Shown: positions 1-8,268 of the stretch, in pieces
How the letters are laid out: the number at the start of each line of letters is the position of its first letter
Numbering within the stretch: the first letter of the stretch is position 1
Assembly (NCBI GenBank): GCA_003156715.1
Contig: PMHO01000052.1
Span: 513 to 37,471, forward strand
DNA from: Candidatus Tityobacter terrigena
GTDB taxonomy: Bacteria; Vulcanimicrobiota; Vulcanimicrobiia; Vulcanimicrobiales; Vulcanimicrobiaceae
DNA: 36,959 nt
Reading direction: 5' to 3'
Program-made: the position numbers and the translations under genes
The notes under the pieces: model-generated
The model's input: only the letters and a program-made list of their open reading frames with translations
The model's database searches: none
What the model was told of the DNA's origin: nothing

Positions 1-1491
1 CACGTCGACCACGGCAAGACGTCGTTGCTCGATCGGATCCGTAGCGCCGACGTCGCGGGCGGCGAGGCCGGGGGGATCACGCAGCGCATCGGCGCCTATA
101 CCGTCGACAAGGGCGATCGCAAGATCACCTTCATCGACACGCCGGGCCATGAAGCGTTCACCGCCATGCGCGCCCGCGGCGCCAAGGTGACCGACGTCGC
201 GATTCTCGTGGTCGCCGCCGACGACGGGGTCATGCCGCAAACGATCGAGGCGATCAGTCACATCAAAGCGGCGAACGTTCCGATCGTCGTCGCCATCAAC
301 AAGATGGACAAGGAAAACGCTCAGCCCGAGCGCGTCAAGTCGCAGCTTGCCGAACACGGCCTTCAGCCCGTTGAGTGGAGCGGAAAAACCGAAATGGTGC
401 CCGTTTCCGCCCGCACCGGTGACGGGATCGACGCGCTTCTCGAGACCGTGCTGCTCGAAGCCGACATCCGCGATCTGAGGGCCAACAAGAACCGCCGCGC
501 GCAAGGCGTCGTCATCGAGTCGGCGCTGGACAAGGGGCGTGGCGCCGTGGCGACGGTGCTCGTGCAAAACGGTACGCTGCGCGTCGGCGACGTGGTCGTG
601 GTCGGCAGCGCTTACGGTAAGATTCGCGCTCTCGCCGACGACAAGGGCAAGCAAGTGAAGAAGGCCGGCCCCTCGATTCCGGTCGAGATCATGGGCCTTT
701 CCGAGGTGCCGAGCGCCGGAGACACGTTGATGGTCGTCTCCGACGAACGGGTCGCGCGCGAGGCAGCTGCCAAGCGCAGCACGCGTCGCCAGGAAGTGCG
801 CATCGCCGCGGCGTCGGGTCCGCGCGTCTCGCTGGAAAGCTTCATGCTGATGCCGACCGACGGCGGCAAGAAGACCCTCAACCTCATCCTCAAAGCCGAC
901 GGCCAAGGCGCCGTCGAGGCGCTGCGCGCGCGCGTCGAGTCCCTCTCGACGCTCGAAGTCGACATCCGCGTGATCTACGCCGGCGTCGGCGCGATCACGC
1001 CCAACGACGTCAACCTGGCCAGCGCCTCGAACGCAGTCTTGATCGGCTTCAACATCCGCTCCGACGAGACGGTCAAGCGGTTGTCCGAGAACGAGCAAGT
1101 CGACATTCGCTTCTACAACGTCATCTACGACGTCGAGAACGATCTCAAGAAGGCGATGCTGGGCATGCTCGCGCCCAAGTTCCGCGAGATCATCGTCGGG
1201 CGCGCCGAGGTCCGCGAGCTGTTCAAGGTCTCCAAGGTCGGCACGATCGCGGGCTGCTACGTGCAAAGCGGCAAGCTGCAGCGCAACGCCAAGGTACGCA
1301 TTCTGCGCGATTCAGCGGTCGTCTACGAGTCCGAGCTCGAGTCGCTGCGGCGCTTCAAGGACGACGTCAAGGAAGTGGCCGACGGCTACGAATGCGGCGT
1401 TCAGATCGCCAAGTACAGCGATCTCAAGCAGGGCGACGTGATCGAAGCGTTCACCTCGGAGTTGGTCGCGCCCGAAGCGGTTCCGGCTTAA
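1..1491 (+). CDS. infB: Translation initiation factor IF-2 (5' truncated by window)
   Basis: IF-2 is the GTPase that brings initiator fMet-tRNA to the 30S subunit and promotes 50S joining. The reading frame is open from base 1, so the gene begins outside the window. The visible part starts inside the P-loop (HVDHGKT), followed by G2 (GGITQ), G3 (DTPGHEAF) and G4 (NKMD). The beta-barrel domain II, domain III and the fMet-tRNA-binding C-terminal domain follow (ending near [13 protein letters not shown]). About 496 residues are visible; the N-terminal IF2N region is missing only because of the window edge. An ATG at 25 lies inside the G1 region and cannot be the true start. It leads an infB-rbfA-nrnA-truB-ribF cluster, a classical bacterial order. 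Identification is very secure. Confidence 0.97.
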   Translation, partial: HVDHGKTSLLDRIRSADVAGGEAGGITQRIGAYTVDKGDRKITFIDTPGHEAFTAMRARGAKVTDVAILVVAADDGVMPQTIEAISHIKAANVPIVVAINKMDKENAQPERVKSQLAEHGLQPVEWSGKTEMVPVSARTGDGIDALLETVLLEADIRDLRANKNRRAQGVVIESALDKGRGAVATVLVQNGTLRVGDVVVVGSAYGKIRALADDKGKQVKKAGPSIPVEIMGLSEVPSAGDTLMVVSDERVAREAAAKRSTRRQEVRIAAASGPRVSLESFMLMPTDGGKKTLNLILKADGQGAVEALRARVESLSTLEVDIRVIYAGVGAITPNDVNLASASNAVLIGFNIRSDETVKRLSENEQVDIRFYNVIYDVENDLKKAMLGMLAPKFREIIVGRAEVRELFKVSKVGTIAGCYVQSGKLQRNAKVRILRDSAVVYESELESLRRFKDDVKEVADGYECGVQIAKYSDLKQGDVIEAFTSELVAPEAVPA

Positions 1492-1515
1492 CCGCGTGGG
1501 CACGCGAGCCTACCG

Positions 1516-1887
1516 GTGAAGCGCGAGCGACTGGCGCGGATCGATCACGAGGTTCAGCGCGAGCTGGCTCGCCTAATCGGGCGCGAACTCAAAGATCCGC
1601 GCCTCGGCTTCGTAACCGTGGTGCGGGCCGAACTGACGCAAGATCTGCGGACGGCCAAGATCTTCGTTTCGGTCATCGGCGACCGCCATGCGGCCAAGCA
1701 AAGCATGGAGGCCTTGGAATCCGCCAAAGGCTTCCTGCGCGGGGAACTCGGTCACGCCATCGAGTTGCGGCACACCCCGGAGCTGGTGTTCGTGGAAGAT
1801 CGCACGACCGAGAAGGCCATTGCGCTCAGCCAAGTCTTGGCGCGAACCGCCAAGCAACGCTCGGGAGGACCGGATGATCGAGAGTAA
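1516..1887 (+). CDS. rbfA: 30S ribosome-binding factor A
   Basis: RbfA is a small KH-fold protein that binds the 5' helix of 16S rRNA and helps late 30S maturation and cold adaptation. The 123-residue product opens with the family signature (RLARIDHEVQRELARLIGRELKDPRLGF) and has the KH-like core with VTVVRAELTQDLRTAKIFVSV and the late PELVFVEDRTTEKA segment. Length is typical (about 110-130 aa). The start is a GTG 24 nt after the infB stop with no strong Shine-Dalgarno sequence, suggesting coupling to infB. The 3' end overlaps the start of nrnA by 14 nt. Confident by sequence and position. Confidence 0.95.
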   Translation: MKRERLARIDHEVQRELARLIGRELKDPRLGFVTVVRAELTQDLRTAKIFVSVIGDRHAAKQSMEALESAKGFLRGELGHAIELRHTPELVFVEDRTTEKAIALSQVLARTAKQRSGGPDDRE

Positions 1888-2854
1888 GCAGCGATTGGCT
1901 ACCACCGCGGAAGTCGTCGCGGAGCTGCGCGCGCGCCGCGCGTTCGTCATGGTCAGCCACGTGAAGCCGGATGGCGATACGCTCGGCGCCGGGCTTGCGC
2001 TCGGCCTTGCGCTGCGGCCGCTCGGCAAACGCGTGTATTACTTCCAGCAAGATCCGATCCCGCGCAACTTGCGCTTCTTGCCCGACGCCGACAAGGTCTC
2101 GCGCACGGTGCCGGACGACCTGCCGCCGGACACGCTGTGGGTGTTCTGCGACATGAGCGACAGCTCGCGTGCCGGCGAATTCTTGCCGCCGATCGCGCGC
2201 AGCAACATGCTCAACGTCGACCATCACCTCAAGAACTCGCACTTCGCCGCGCTCAACTACATCTTGGAGCGCGAGAGCTCGACCGGAACGTGCGTCCTGC
2301 GCTTGCTCAAGGAGTTGGGCGCGCCGATCACGCCGCCGATCGCGACGGCCCTCTTGACGACGATCATGACCGATACGGGCGGGTTCATGCACTCCAACAC
2401 CAATGCGGAGGTGCTGCGCATCTCGGCCGAGATGATGGAGCGCGGCGCCGACAAGGATCTGATCACGAACGAGATCTTTGCCAATAAGCGATTCGCTGCG
2501 ATCACGCTGGTCGGCGAAGCCCTCGCGACGGCACACATCGAGCAGAACGGGCGTTTTTGCTGGTCGGTCGTCGACGACGCGATGCTGGTTCGGCACGGTG
2601 CCGACGGCGAGGACACCGAGGAGATCGTTCAGCATCTGCGTTCGGTCGAGGGGGTCGAGGTCGCCGCACTTTTCAAATCATTCGAGGGCGACGTGCGCGT
2701 CAGCCTGCGCAGCAACGGGCGCGTCAACGTTCAATCGATCGCGGCCGCCCTTGGCGGCGGCGGACATTTCCGAGCGTCGGGTCTGACGTACCCGGGCTCG
2801 CTTCCGGCCGCGATCGAAGCCGTTCGCGCCGCGCTGCGCGCCGAAGGATTGTAA
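1874..2854 (+). CDS. nrnA: DHH/DHHA1 bifunctional oligoribonuclease/pAp phosphatase (NrnA-like)
   Basis: DHH phosphoesterase, 326 aa. NrnA family members degrade nanoRNAs and dephosphorylate pAp using manganese. Visible motifs in order: SHVKPDGDTLGAG near residues 28-40 (first metal motif), VFCDMSDSSR, the NVDHHLKNS DHH signature, TTIMTDTGGFMHSNT, and a C-terminal DHHA1 domain with GGGGHFRASG. I start at ATG 1874 because a GGGAGG Shine-Dalgarno lies at 1862-1867. The frame stays open to 1688, but that upstream stretch is a shadow of rbfA. It sits between rbfA and truB, the usual nrnA position in many bacteria. Some members are cyclic di-AMP-related or RecJ-like, but the length and position favour NrnA. 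Confidence 0.93.
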   Translation: MIESKQRLATTAEVVAELRARRAFVMVSHVKPDGDTLGAGLALGLALRPLGKRVYYFQQDPIPRNLRFLPDADKVSRTVPDDLPPDTLWVFCDMSDSSRAGEFLPPIARSNMLNVDHHLKNSHFAALNYILERESSTGTCVLRLLKELGAPITPPIATALLTTIMTDTGGFMHSNTNAEVLRISAEMMERGADKDLITNEIFANKRFAAITLVGEALATAHIEQNGRFCWSVVDDAMLVRHGADGEDTEEIVQHLRSVEGVEVAALFKSFEGDVRVSLRSNGRVNVQSIAAALGGGGHFRASGLTYPGSLPAAIEAVRAALRAEGL

Positions 2855-2902
2855 GCTGCCGCTGCGCGAGCGTCGCCGGACGCTGGCGCATCTTAAAACG
2901 GC

Positions 2903-3775
2903 GTGAGCGGATCGATGCTCGGCTTCGTCAACGTCTTCAAACCATCGGGTCCGACGTCGACGCAAGTCGGCGCGCGCGTGCGCCGCATCTTCGGCGACCG
3001 GCGCCTTGCGGTGGGCCATCTAGGAACGCTCGACCCGATGGCCTCAGGCGTGTTGCCGCTCGCGATCGGCAAGGCTACGCGCCTGATCCCGCTCATCGAG
3101 GACCGGCGCAAAGCCTATGCCTTCACGCTCGAGCTGGGGCGCGCTACGGACACGGGCGACGCCACCGGCACGACCGTTGGCGAGGCTGCGATTCCAATCG
3201 ATGCGGCGCGCCTTCTCGCGCAAATCATCCCGCGTTTCATCGGACGAATCGATCAGGTGCCGCCGATGTACAGCGCCCTTCATCACGAAGGACGGCGCCT
3301 GCACGATCTGGCGCGCAAAGGGATCACGGTCGAGCGCATTCCGCGCAAGGTGACGATTTACGGGCTTTCCGTTCTCGGGGTCGAGGGGACGACCGTGCGC
3401 TTCACGGTTGCATGTTCGGAGGGGACCTACGTGCGGACGCTGTGCGAGGACCTTGGCCTCGCGATCGGCAGCCTGGCGCACATGGGAGCGCTGTTGCGCG
3501 AGGCTTCCGGGCCCTTCGTGCTCTATGAGAGCCGCACGCTCGAGCAGATCGCAGCCGCGCCGGAGGATGCGCTGATCTCGCCCGAGCGCGTCATCCCACT
3601 TCCCACGATCGTGCTCGACGGCCGCGAAACTGCCGAATTCTGCGCGGGGCGGCTCGTACCGCTGCCGCAAGGAGCGGTCGCCAAGCACGTGTTCGTACGC
3701 GATTCGGCGCGCGCGCTGGTCGGCGTCGGCGAAGCCGTGGGAGCGCTTCTGGCCCCGCGCAAAGTCTTCGTGTGA
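2903..3775 (+). CDS. truB: tRNA pseudouridine(55) synthase
   Basis: TruB makes pseudouridine 55 in the T-loop of elongator tRNAs. The N-terminus has GFVNVFKPSGPTS. The catalytic motif GTLDPMASGVL carries the nucleophilic Asp (residue 44 from this start). KAYAFTLELGRATDTGD, QVPPMYSALHHEGRRLHDLARKG and the SEGTYVRTLCEDLG motif follow. The 290-aa length suits the short type with a reduced C-terminal domain. The GTG at 2903 and the in-frame ATG at 2915 are both possible starts; the ATG would place GFVNV at the very N-terminus. The stop overlaps the ribF start as GTGA (3772-3775), so the two are translationally coupled. Confidence 0.95.
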   Translation: MSGSMLGFVNVFKPSGPTSTQVGARVRRIFGDRRLAVGHLGTLDPMASGVLPLAIGKATRLIPLIEDRRKAYAFTLELGRATDTGDATGTTVGEAAIPIDAARLLAQIIPRFIGRIDQVPPMYSALHHEGRRLHDLARKGITVERIPRKVTIYGLSVLGVEGTTVRFTVACSEGTYVRTLCEDLGLAIGSLAHMGALLREASGPFVLYESRTLEQIAAAPEDALISPERVIPLPTIVLDGRETAEFCAGRLVPLPQGAVAKHVFVRDSARALVGVGEAVGALLAPRKVFV

Positions 3776-4701
3776 AGGTTCATCACGGGTTCGATCGCGC
3801 TTGGGACGGGCAGCGGCCGCTCGTGCTGTCAATCGGCTTCTTCGATGGCTTGCACCGCGGGCATCGCGAGATCCTTCGGGCGCTGATGCGATTGCGCCGT
3901 CCCGGCTTCCGCGCAGCGGCCTTCACGTTTTCCAATCATCCGGCAACGTTTTTGCGGCCGGATCGCGTGCCGCCCTTGATTGCGACCCTTGAAGAGCGCA
4001 TCAACCTGCTGGCGGCGAGCGGAATCGACGAACTGTTCGTCGTCCCCTTCGACGAGCGCATTGCCCGGGTCGAAGCCCGGCGCTTTCTTTCGGAGTTTCT
4101 GGTCGAGCGCTTGCGCATCGGGGCGCTCGTCGTCGGTGAGAATTTTCGGTTTGGAGCGGATCGCCAGGGCGACGTCCGGCTCGCCCGTGACGTGCTGGCG
4201 CAGCTCGGCGTCGGCGTGATGACTGTGGCACCGCTGCTCGACGAAGGCGAGCGCATCTCGAGCACGCGCGTTCGCAGCGCCATCGCCGCCGGCGACCTCC
4301 CCAACGCCGACCGCCTGCTCGGGCATTCGTACGAAGTGCGCGGAGCCGTCGTGCTCGGCGACGGTCGCGGCCACGATTTGGGATTTCCCACGGCCAATCT
4401 GCGCGTCGCGCCGGAAAAGCTCTTGCCCAAAGACGGCGTCTATCGCGCCGTCGCCCGCCACGACGGGCGCGACTACGTCGGACTCGTCTCGATCGGAACC
4501 AACCCCACCTTCGATGGACGCGAGCGCCGGGTCGAGGCGTGGCTTCTGGATTTCAAACGCACGGTCTACGGCGAGGACATGGTCTTGCGCGACTTTTCAT
4601 TCATCCGCGAGCAGCGAACGTTCGACAGCGTCGACGAGCTCGTGGCCCAGATGCGCGACGACGCAACGCACGTCCATTTCCCGTCGTTTATCCCGACGTA
4701 G
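3772..4701 (+). CDS. ribF: Bifunctional riboflavin kinase/FAD synthetase
   Basis: RibF phosphorylates riboflavin to FMN and adenylylates FMN to FAD. The N-terminal nucleotidyltransferase half has SIGFFDGLHRGHREIL (HxGH-like nucleotide motif), GENFRFG and the ISSTRVRSAI motif. The C-terminal riboflavin-kinase half has GHDLGFPTANL with the PTAN metal/nucleotide motif, then SIGTNPTF and the glutamate-containing VEAWLLDF segment. The 309-aa length is normal. GTG start overlaps the truB stop by 4 nt, and truB-ribF adjacency is common. The pair probably shares the infB transcript. Confidence 0.95.
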   Translation: MKVHHGFDRAWDGQRPLVLSIGFFDGLHRGHREILRALMRLRRPGFRAAAFTFSNHPATFLRPDRVPPLIATLEERINLLAASGIDELFVVPFDERIARVEARRFLSEFLVERLRIGALVVGENFRFGADRQGDVRLARDVLAQLGVGVMTVAPLLDEGERISSTRVRSAIAAGDLPNADRLLGHSYEVRGAVVLGDGRGHDLGFPTANLRVAPEKLLPKDGVYRAVARHDGRDYVGLVSIGTNPTFDGRERRVEAWLLDFKRTVYGEDMVLRDFSFIREQRTFDSVDELVAQMRDDATHVHFPSFIPT

Positions 4702-4717
4702 ACGTAAAGGAGAGCCT

Positions 4718-5206
4718 TTGAAAGCCCGCTTCCCGTTCGCGGCAACACTCGCCGCCCTTGTCGTAGCGATCCCGCTTGTGGCCGCCGCCGTCCCGCACGC
4801 TGGCGATGTCGCCCCGCCCTTCACGCTTCCGCGCACGGACGGCGGAACGGTGTCGCTGGCCAAGCTCAAGGGGAAACCGGTCTATCTGAACTTCTTTGCC
4901 TCGTGGTGCGCACCGTGCAACGACGAGGCTCCGGCCGTTGCGCGTCTGACCTTGAAATACCGGCCTAGGGGACTCGTGACGATCGGGGTCGACGAGCAGG
5001 AAGACAAGTCGAAAGCCATCGGCTTCGCGCGCCAATACCGGCTGCCGTACGCGATCGTTCTCGACGGGGGACCGATGGGTCAAAGCTACGGTGCGATCGC
5101 TCTGCCCGTCCACGTGTTCATCGATCGCCAAGGAACGGTATCGACCTACCGCCTCGGCCAGATGGACCCAAGCGAAATCGAAGACGCGATCAAAAAGATC
5201 TTATAA
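4718..5206 (+). CDS. TlpA-like periplasmic thioredoxin/thiol-disulfide oxidoreductase
   Basis: A 162-aa exported thioredoxin-fold protein. The start is a TTG at 4718 preceded by AAAGGAGAG (4707-4714); the frame is open further upstream but only as a shadow of ribF. Residues 1-25 form a signal peptide or signal anchor (basic KAR, then a hydrophobic stretch ending VAAAV). The redoxin domain follows: DVAPPFTLPRTDGG, YLNFFASWCAPC with redox Cys 64 and 67, and the late cis-Pro region (ALPVHVFIDRQG). Members of this family reduce or resolve disulfides in the envelope, for example in cytochrome c maturation, but no ccm gene is near, so the partner is unknown. It lies 16 nt after ribF and may be the last gene of that operon. 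Confidence 0.88.
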   Translation: MKARFPFAATLAALVVAIPLVAAAVPHAGDVAPPFTLPRTDGGTVSLAKLKGKPVYLNFFASWCAPCNDEAPAVARLTLKYRPRGLVTIGVDEQEDKSKAIGFARQYRLPYAIVLDGGPMGQSYGAIALPVHVFIDRQGTVSTYRLGQMDPSEIEDAIKKIL

Positions 5207-5239
5207 AGCAATCTCCGGATCGCGAGAACGGTCTTTCGC

Positions 5240-5818
5240 ATGTCGAAGTTTATCTACATCACCAATACGTCGCTCGACGGTTACGTAGAGGACGAAAGCG
5301 GTGCCTTCGATTGGATCAATCCCGATCAAGTACACGACCTTGTCACCGAGTTGCTGCAGCCGATCGGAACCTTTCTCTATGGGCGGCGACTCTATGAGAC
5401 GATGGCGTACTTCGGCGCGGCGCTCGAAGGCTATCCACCCGAACACGTCGACTTCGCACGGATGTGGCAGAAGGCCGAGAAAATCGTCTTTTCACGAACG
5501 CTGACAGGCGTTACGACACCCAATACGCGTGTCGAGCGGTCCTTCGACCTCGAGGCTATTCGGCGGCTCAAGGGGGAATCGGAGCACGATATCAGCATTG
5601 GCGGCGCCGAGCTTGCGGGGCTCGCGCTCGAAGCCGATCTCCTCGACGAATGTCACCTGTTTATCAACCCGGTGATCGTCGGCGGCGGAAAGCCGGCCTT
5701 CCGAGCCGCCTTACGACGGAGTCTCGAACTCCTCGAAACGTGCGGCTTGCGCACCGGCGTCGTCCGCGTGCACTATCGCATACGAGGCGGTACGCCTCAT
5801 GAAGGACTAAATTCCTAG
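5240..5818 (+). CDS. RibD C-terminal/dihydrofolate reductase-like family protein
   Basis: A 192-aa protein of the RibD_C/DHFR-like fold (NADPH-dependent reductases). Evidence: N-terminal ITNTSLDGYVEDESGAFDW, LYGRRLYETM, the KIVFSRTL strand, DISIGGAELAGLALEADLLDECHLFINPVIVGGGKP and a terminal strand RTGVVRVHYRIR. Stand-alone members are common in soil bacteria and mostly uncharacterised. They are not the housekeeping DHFR, and the true substrate cannot be told. The final residues after HYRIR are unusual: they are encoded by a 15-bp palindrome (5784-5798) and by a decayed copy of the phd antitoxin start (5799 onward), so the original stop may have been lost. Confidence 0.85.
   Translation: MSKFIYITNTSLDGYVEDESGAFDWINPDQVHDLVTELLQPIGTFLYGRRLYETMAYFGAALEGYPPEHVDFARMWQKAEKIVFSRTLTGVTTPNTRVERSFDLEAIRRLKGESEHDISIGGAELAGLALEADLLDECHLFINPVIVGGGKPAFRAALRRSLELLETCGLRTGVVRVHYRIRGGTPHEGLNS
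5784..5798. repeat. Short perfect palindrome before the decayed antitoxin copy
   Basis: GAGGCG-GTA-CGCCTC, a 6-bp perfect inverted repeat with a 3-nt loop. It sits in the last codons of the reductase gene, directly before the ATG of the phd-like relic at 5799. It could be a remnant of an antitoxin operator or an insertion scar. The intact phd at 8005 lacks the same palindrome. Confidence 0.45.
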
Positions 5819-5849
5819 CATCGCGGAGGCAAAGATGCATCTGTCGCGT
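5799..5849 (+). pseudogene. Relic of a phd antitoxin 5' end (degenerate copy of 8005-8055)
   Basis: This 51-bp stretch matches the first 51 bases of the phd gene at 8005-8055 at about 41 positions without gaps. The best part (5819-5849 against 8025-8055) has only three mismatches. Read in the antitoxin frame it gives MKD, then a stop, then a segment whose IAEAKMHLSR is identical to the intact antitoxin. Homology ends on both sides: no promoter and no remaining antitoxin or toxin sequence is detectable. It overlaps the end of the reductase gene and supplies the ribosome-binding site (GGAGG, 5824-5828) and first codons of the prolyl oligopeptidase. It is best read as the remains of a second toxin-antitoxin copy or a partial duplication. 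Confidence 0.8.
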
Positions 5850-7949
5850 CCGTTCGCGGCTTCGTTCCGGCTGCTTGCAGTTCTCGCGCTCGTGGGGGCG
5901 GGCGGCCTGACGTATCCCGCGACGCCTCGCGTTGCCGTCGTCGATACGTACTTCGGTACGCCGGTACCGGATCCGTATCGATGGCTTGAAAGCGTGCACG
6001 CGCCCGCGACGCGGCGTTGGGTCGCCGCGCAAACGTCTTTGACGGAGCGCGAACTCGGGCATCTCCCACGACGAGCTGCCATCAGGGCGCTCGTCCTGCG
6101 GTTGATGAGCGCGCCAAGCGACGGGCTGCCTCAGTGGGGAGGCACGACCACCGCCTTCTCGCGCAGCGATGGTTCGTTGAAGCATCCCTGGATCGTCGTT
6201 TCGCGCGCAGGGCGCGAGAGCGTGTTGCTCGATCCCAACCTCCGTTGGCGCGATGGCACGACGAGCCTGGCGGATTGGCAGCTTGCGCCGGATGGGCGCA
6301 GCCTGGCGTACGCTACCAAGCGGGGCGGCGGTGGTTTCGTGACGTGGCATGTCCTCGACGTCTCAAGCCGAACCGACCGTCGCGACGTCGTGGCGGGCGT
6401 GCCTGATTGGGCGCCGATCGCTTGGGCTCACGACGGGAGCGGGTTTTATTACGGCGGTTACGCTTCCAAGCTGCCGCCGCCGTCCGGAGCTCCGATTGGA
6501 ACCGGATATCGCGCTTGTTTCCACCGAGTGGGAACAGTGCAAAGCGCGGATCGGGTCGTGTACGCGCGGGCGGACCATCCCACCTGGTTGACCTACGCGG
6601 GGGAAAGCGCCGACGGCCATTTCCTAATCGACGGGGCGGTCGACGGTGACGGCAGCGGCGGAACATTGGTCGCGGTGCGCGATCTGCGCGTAGCGCACGC
6701 GCCAGTGCGGTTGCTGCGCCCGCTCGGTGCCGCTCGCTACGACTACGTCGACGATGCGGGGAATTCGCTCTACTTCTTTACGAACGCCGACGCGCCGCAT
6801 GGCAAGCTCGTAGCGATCGATCTGCGGGATCCGCGGTCCGAACGCGACGTCATCCCCGAGGCTCGAGCCACGCTCGTCGACGTGACGGCGGTGGGCGGAC
6901 GGTTCGTGGCGCGATATCTGCGCGACGTGCGTTCGGAACTGATCGCGTTCACGCGTAGCGGGACCCCTTTGAGGGCCATTGCCTTGCCGGGGCCGGGAAG
7001 CGTCGAGGGAATCGACGGCGACACTCGACGGCCAGTCGCCTACTATCGCTTCTCAAGCCCGACCACGCCTCCGACGACCTTTGCATTCGACGCACGGACC
7101 GACGTGTCGCGCCGCGTGGCGCGCTCGGCCGCACCCTTCGATGTGTCTGCGTACGTCACTGCGGAGTTGTTCGCGCGCTCGGCAGACGGGGCGCGAATCC
7201 CGGTCTTTGTGGCGTACCGGCGCGATCGGGCGAGGGATGCCTCGACGCCCGCGCTTCTGACGGGTTACGGTGGTTTCGGCGATCCCTATCTTCCAACGTG
7301 GAGCACGCTCGGCGCCGCGTGGCTGGGCACCGGCGGGACGTTTGCGATTGCGAACATTCGTGGTGGTGGCGAGTACGGCGAAGCCTGGCACCGTGCGGGC
7401 ATGCTGGGGAACAAGCAACATGTCTTCGACGACTTCGCTGCGGCCGCGAAAATGCTCGAGTCACGTGGTTTCGCGTCGCGTTCCACACTCGGAATCTACG
7501 GCTACTCCGGAGGCGGCTTGCTGACCGGCGTCTGCGAAGTCGAGCACCCGGAGCTGTATGGCGCGGTCGTTGAGGCCGCCGGCCCGGTCGACGTGCTGCG
7601 CGGACATACCTATGGGAGCGAATCTGCGTGGGTCAGCGAGGTCGGATCACCGCTTGCGAATGCGGCCCAGTTTCAGTGGCTGTACCGGTACGCGCCGCTC
7701 GTGCACGCGCGGCGCGGGGTTCGTTACCCGGCGACGCTGGTGATGACCTCGGCGGATGACGAGCGCGTCTCGCCGGCGCACGCGTATAAGTTTGCCGCGA
7801 CATTGCAGTACGCGCAGCGTGACGACACGCCGATCTTGCTTTATGTGGCCCGCGGGACGGGACACATCGGCGGGGGAACGCTGGCAGAACAGGCCGCTCC
7901 GCTCGCCGCGGCGGAGACGTTCCTTTGGTCGAAGCTTTCGCTTCATTGA
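5835..7949 (+). CDS. Secreted prolyl oligopeptidase (S9A family)
   Basis: A 704-aa serine peptidase of the S9A family, which cleaves short peptides after proline. The N-terminus is signal-like (basic start, then hydrophobic LLAVLALVGAGGL), so export is likely. The family N-terminal motif GTPVPDPYRWLE follows, then a beta-propeller region to about residue 430, then the alpha/beta hydrolase domain with LLTGYGGFG and ANIRGGGEYGEAWH. The catalytic Ser 558 is in GYSGGGLL, the Asp is 641 or 642 in TSADDERVSP, and His 677 is in GTGHIGGG. The usual GGSNGG motif is changed to GYSGGG. Start ATG 5835 has GGAGG 6 nt before it; both come from the phd relic, so MHLSR is shared with the antitoxin sequence. 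Confidence 0.92.
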   Translation: MHLSRPFAASFRLLAVLALVGAGGLTYPATPRVAVVDTYFGTPVPDPYRWLESVHAPATRRWVAAQTSLTERELGHLPRRAAIRALVLRLMSAPSDGLPQWGGTTTAFSRSDGSLKHPWIVVSRAGRESVLLDPNLRWRDGTTSLADWQLAPDGRSLAYATKRGGGGFVTWHVLDVSSRTDRRDVVAGVPDWAPIAWAHDGSGFYYGGYASKLPPPSGAPIGTGYRACFHRVGTVQSADRVVYARADHPTWLTYAGESADGHFLIDGAVDGDGSGGTLVAVRDLRVAHAPVRLLRPLGAARYDYVDDAGNSLYFFTNADAPHGKLVAIDLRDPRSERDVIPEARATLVDVTAVGGRFVARYLRDVRSELIAFTRSGTPLRAIALPGPGSVEGIDGDTRRPVAYYRFSSPTTPPTTFAFDARTDVSRRVARSAAPFDVSAYVTAELFARSADGARIPVFVAYRRDRARDASTPALLTGYGGFGDPYLPTWSTLGAAWLGTGGTFAIANIRGGGEYGEAWHRAGMLGNKQHVFDDFAAAAKMLESRGFASRSTLGIYGYSGGGLLTGVCEVEHPELYGAVVEAAGPVDVLRGHTYGSESAWVSEVGSPLANAAQFQWLYRYAPLVHARRGVRYPATLVMTSADDERVSPAHAYKFAATLQYAQRDDTPILLYVARGTGHIGGGTLAEQAAPLAAAETFLWSKLSLH

Positions 7950-7968
7950 GCAAACCGAAGCGTCCGGC

Positions 7969-7997
7969 TTGCCAAAAGATGGTCATCCTGTTAGACT
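7969..7997 (+). promoter_or_regulatory. Candidate sigma-70-like promoter of phd-vapC, implying a leaderless mRNA
   Basis: TTGCCA (7969-7974), 17-nt spacer, TAGACT (7992-7997). It matches the bacterial consensus at 5/6 and 4/6. A start point about 7 nt downstream would fall at or next to the ATG of phd at 8005, leaving no room for a Shine-Dalgarno sequence; none is visible. This is prediction from sequence only. Confidence 0.4.
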
Positions 7998-8004
7998 AGT
8001 TCGC

Positions 8005-8268
8005 ATGAAGGACCAAGTGTTCAACATCGCGGAGGCAAAAATGCATCTATCGCGCTTGATCGAGCGAGTCGAACGCGGAGAACGCATCGTTATAGCCCGT
8101 AACAATCGGCCGGTCGCAATCGTATCGCCGGCAAAACGCTCTGCCGAAGAATTGCTTGCACAGATCGACGCCGTCAGAGAGCGCATACGAGATCTGCGGA
8201 AAGGGCAAAACGTTCGGAAACGCGGCGAAACGTGGCGCGATCTTATCGACGAGGGGCGCCGAATCTAG
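8005..8268 (+). CDS. Phd/YefM-family antitoxin
   Basis: An 87-aa antitoxin. The N-terminal FNIAEAKMHLSRLIERVERGE followed by IVIARNNRPVAIVSP is the classical Phd/YefM DNA-binding fold, and the charged C-terminal part would wrap the toxin. It ends at 8268, and the toxin GTG begins at the very next base, so the two are translationally coupled. The protein likely represses its own promoter. An internal in-frame ATG at 8041 preceded by GGAGG could give a shorter product. The first 51 bp are duplicated as a relic at 5799-5849. Confidence 0.9.
   Translation: MKDQVFNIAEAKMHLSRLIERVERGERIVIARNNRPVAIVSPAKRSAEELLAQIDAVRERIRDLRKGQNVRKRGETWRDLIDEGRRI

Noticed and set aside
5240..5818. Trimethoprim-resistance or housekeeping dihydrofolate reductase
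   Set aside because: Motifs match the RibD_C/DHFR-like family of uncharacterised reductases, not the folA active site; no mobile element is near.
5664..6350. Minus-strand ORF of 228 codons
   Set aside because: Antisense to the reductase end and the prolyl oligopeptidase, both clearly coding. It has no motif.
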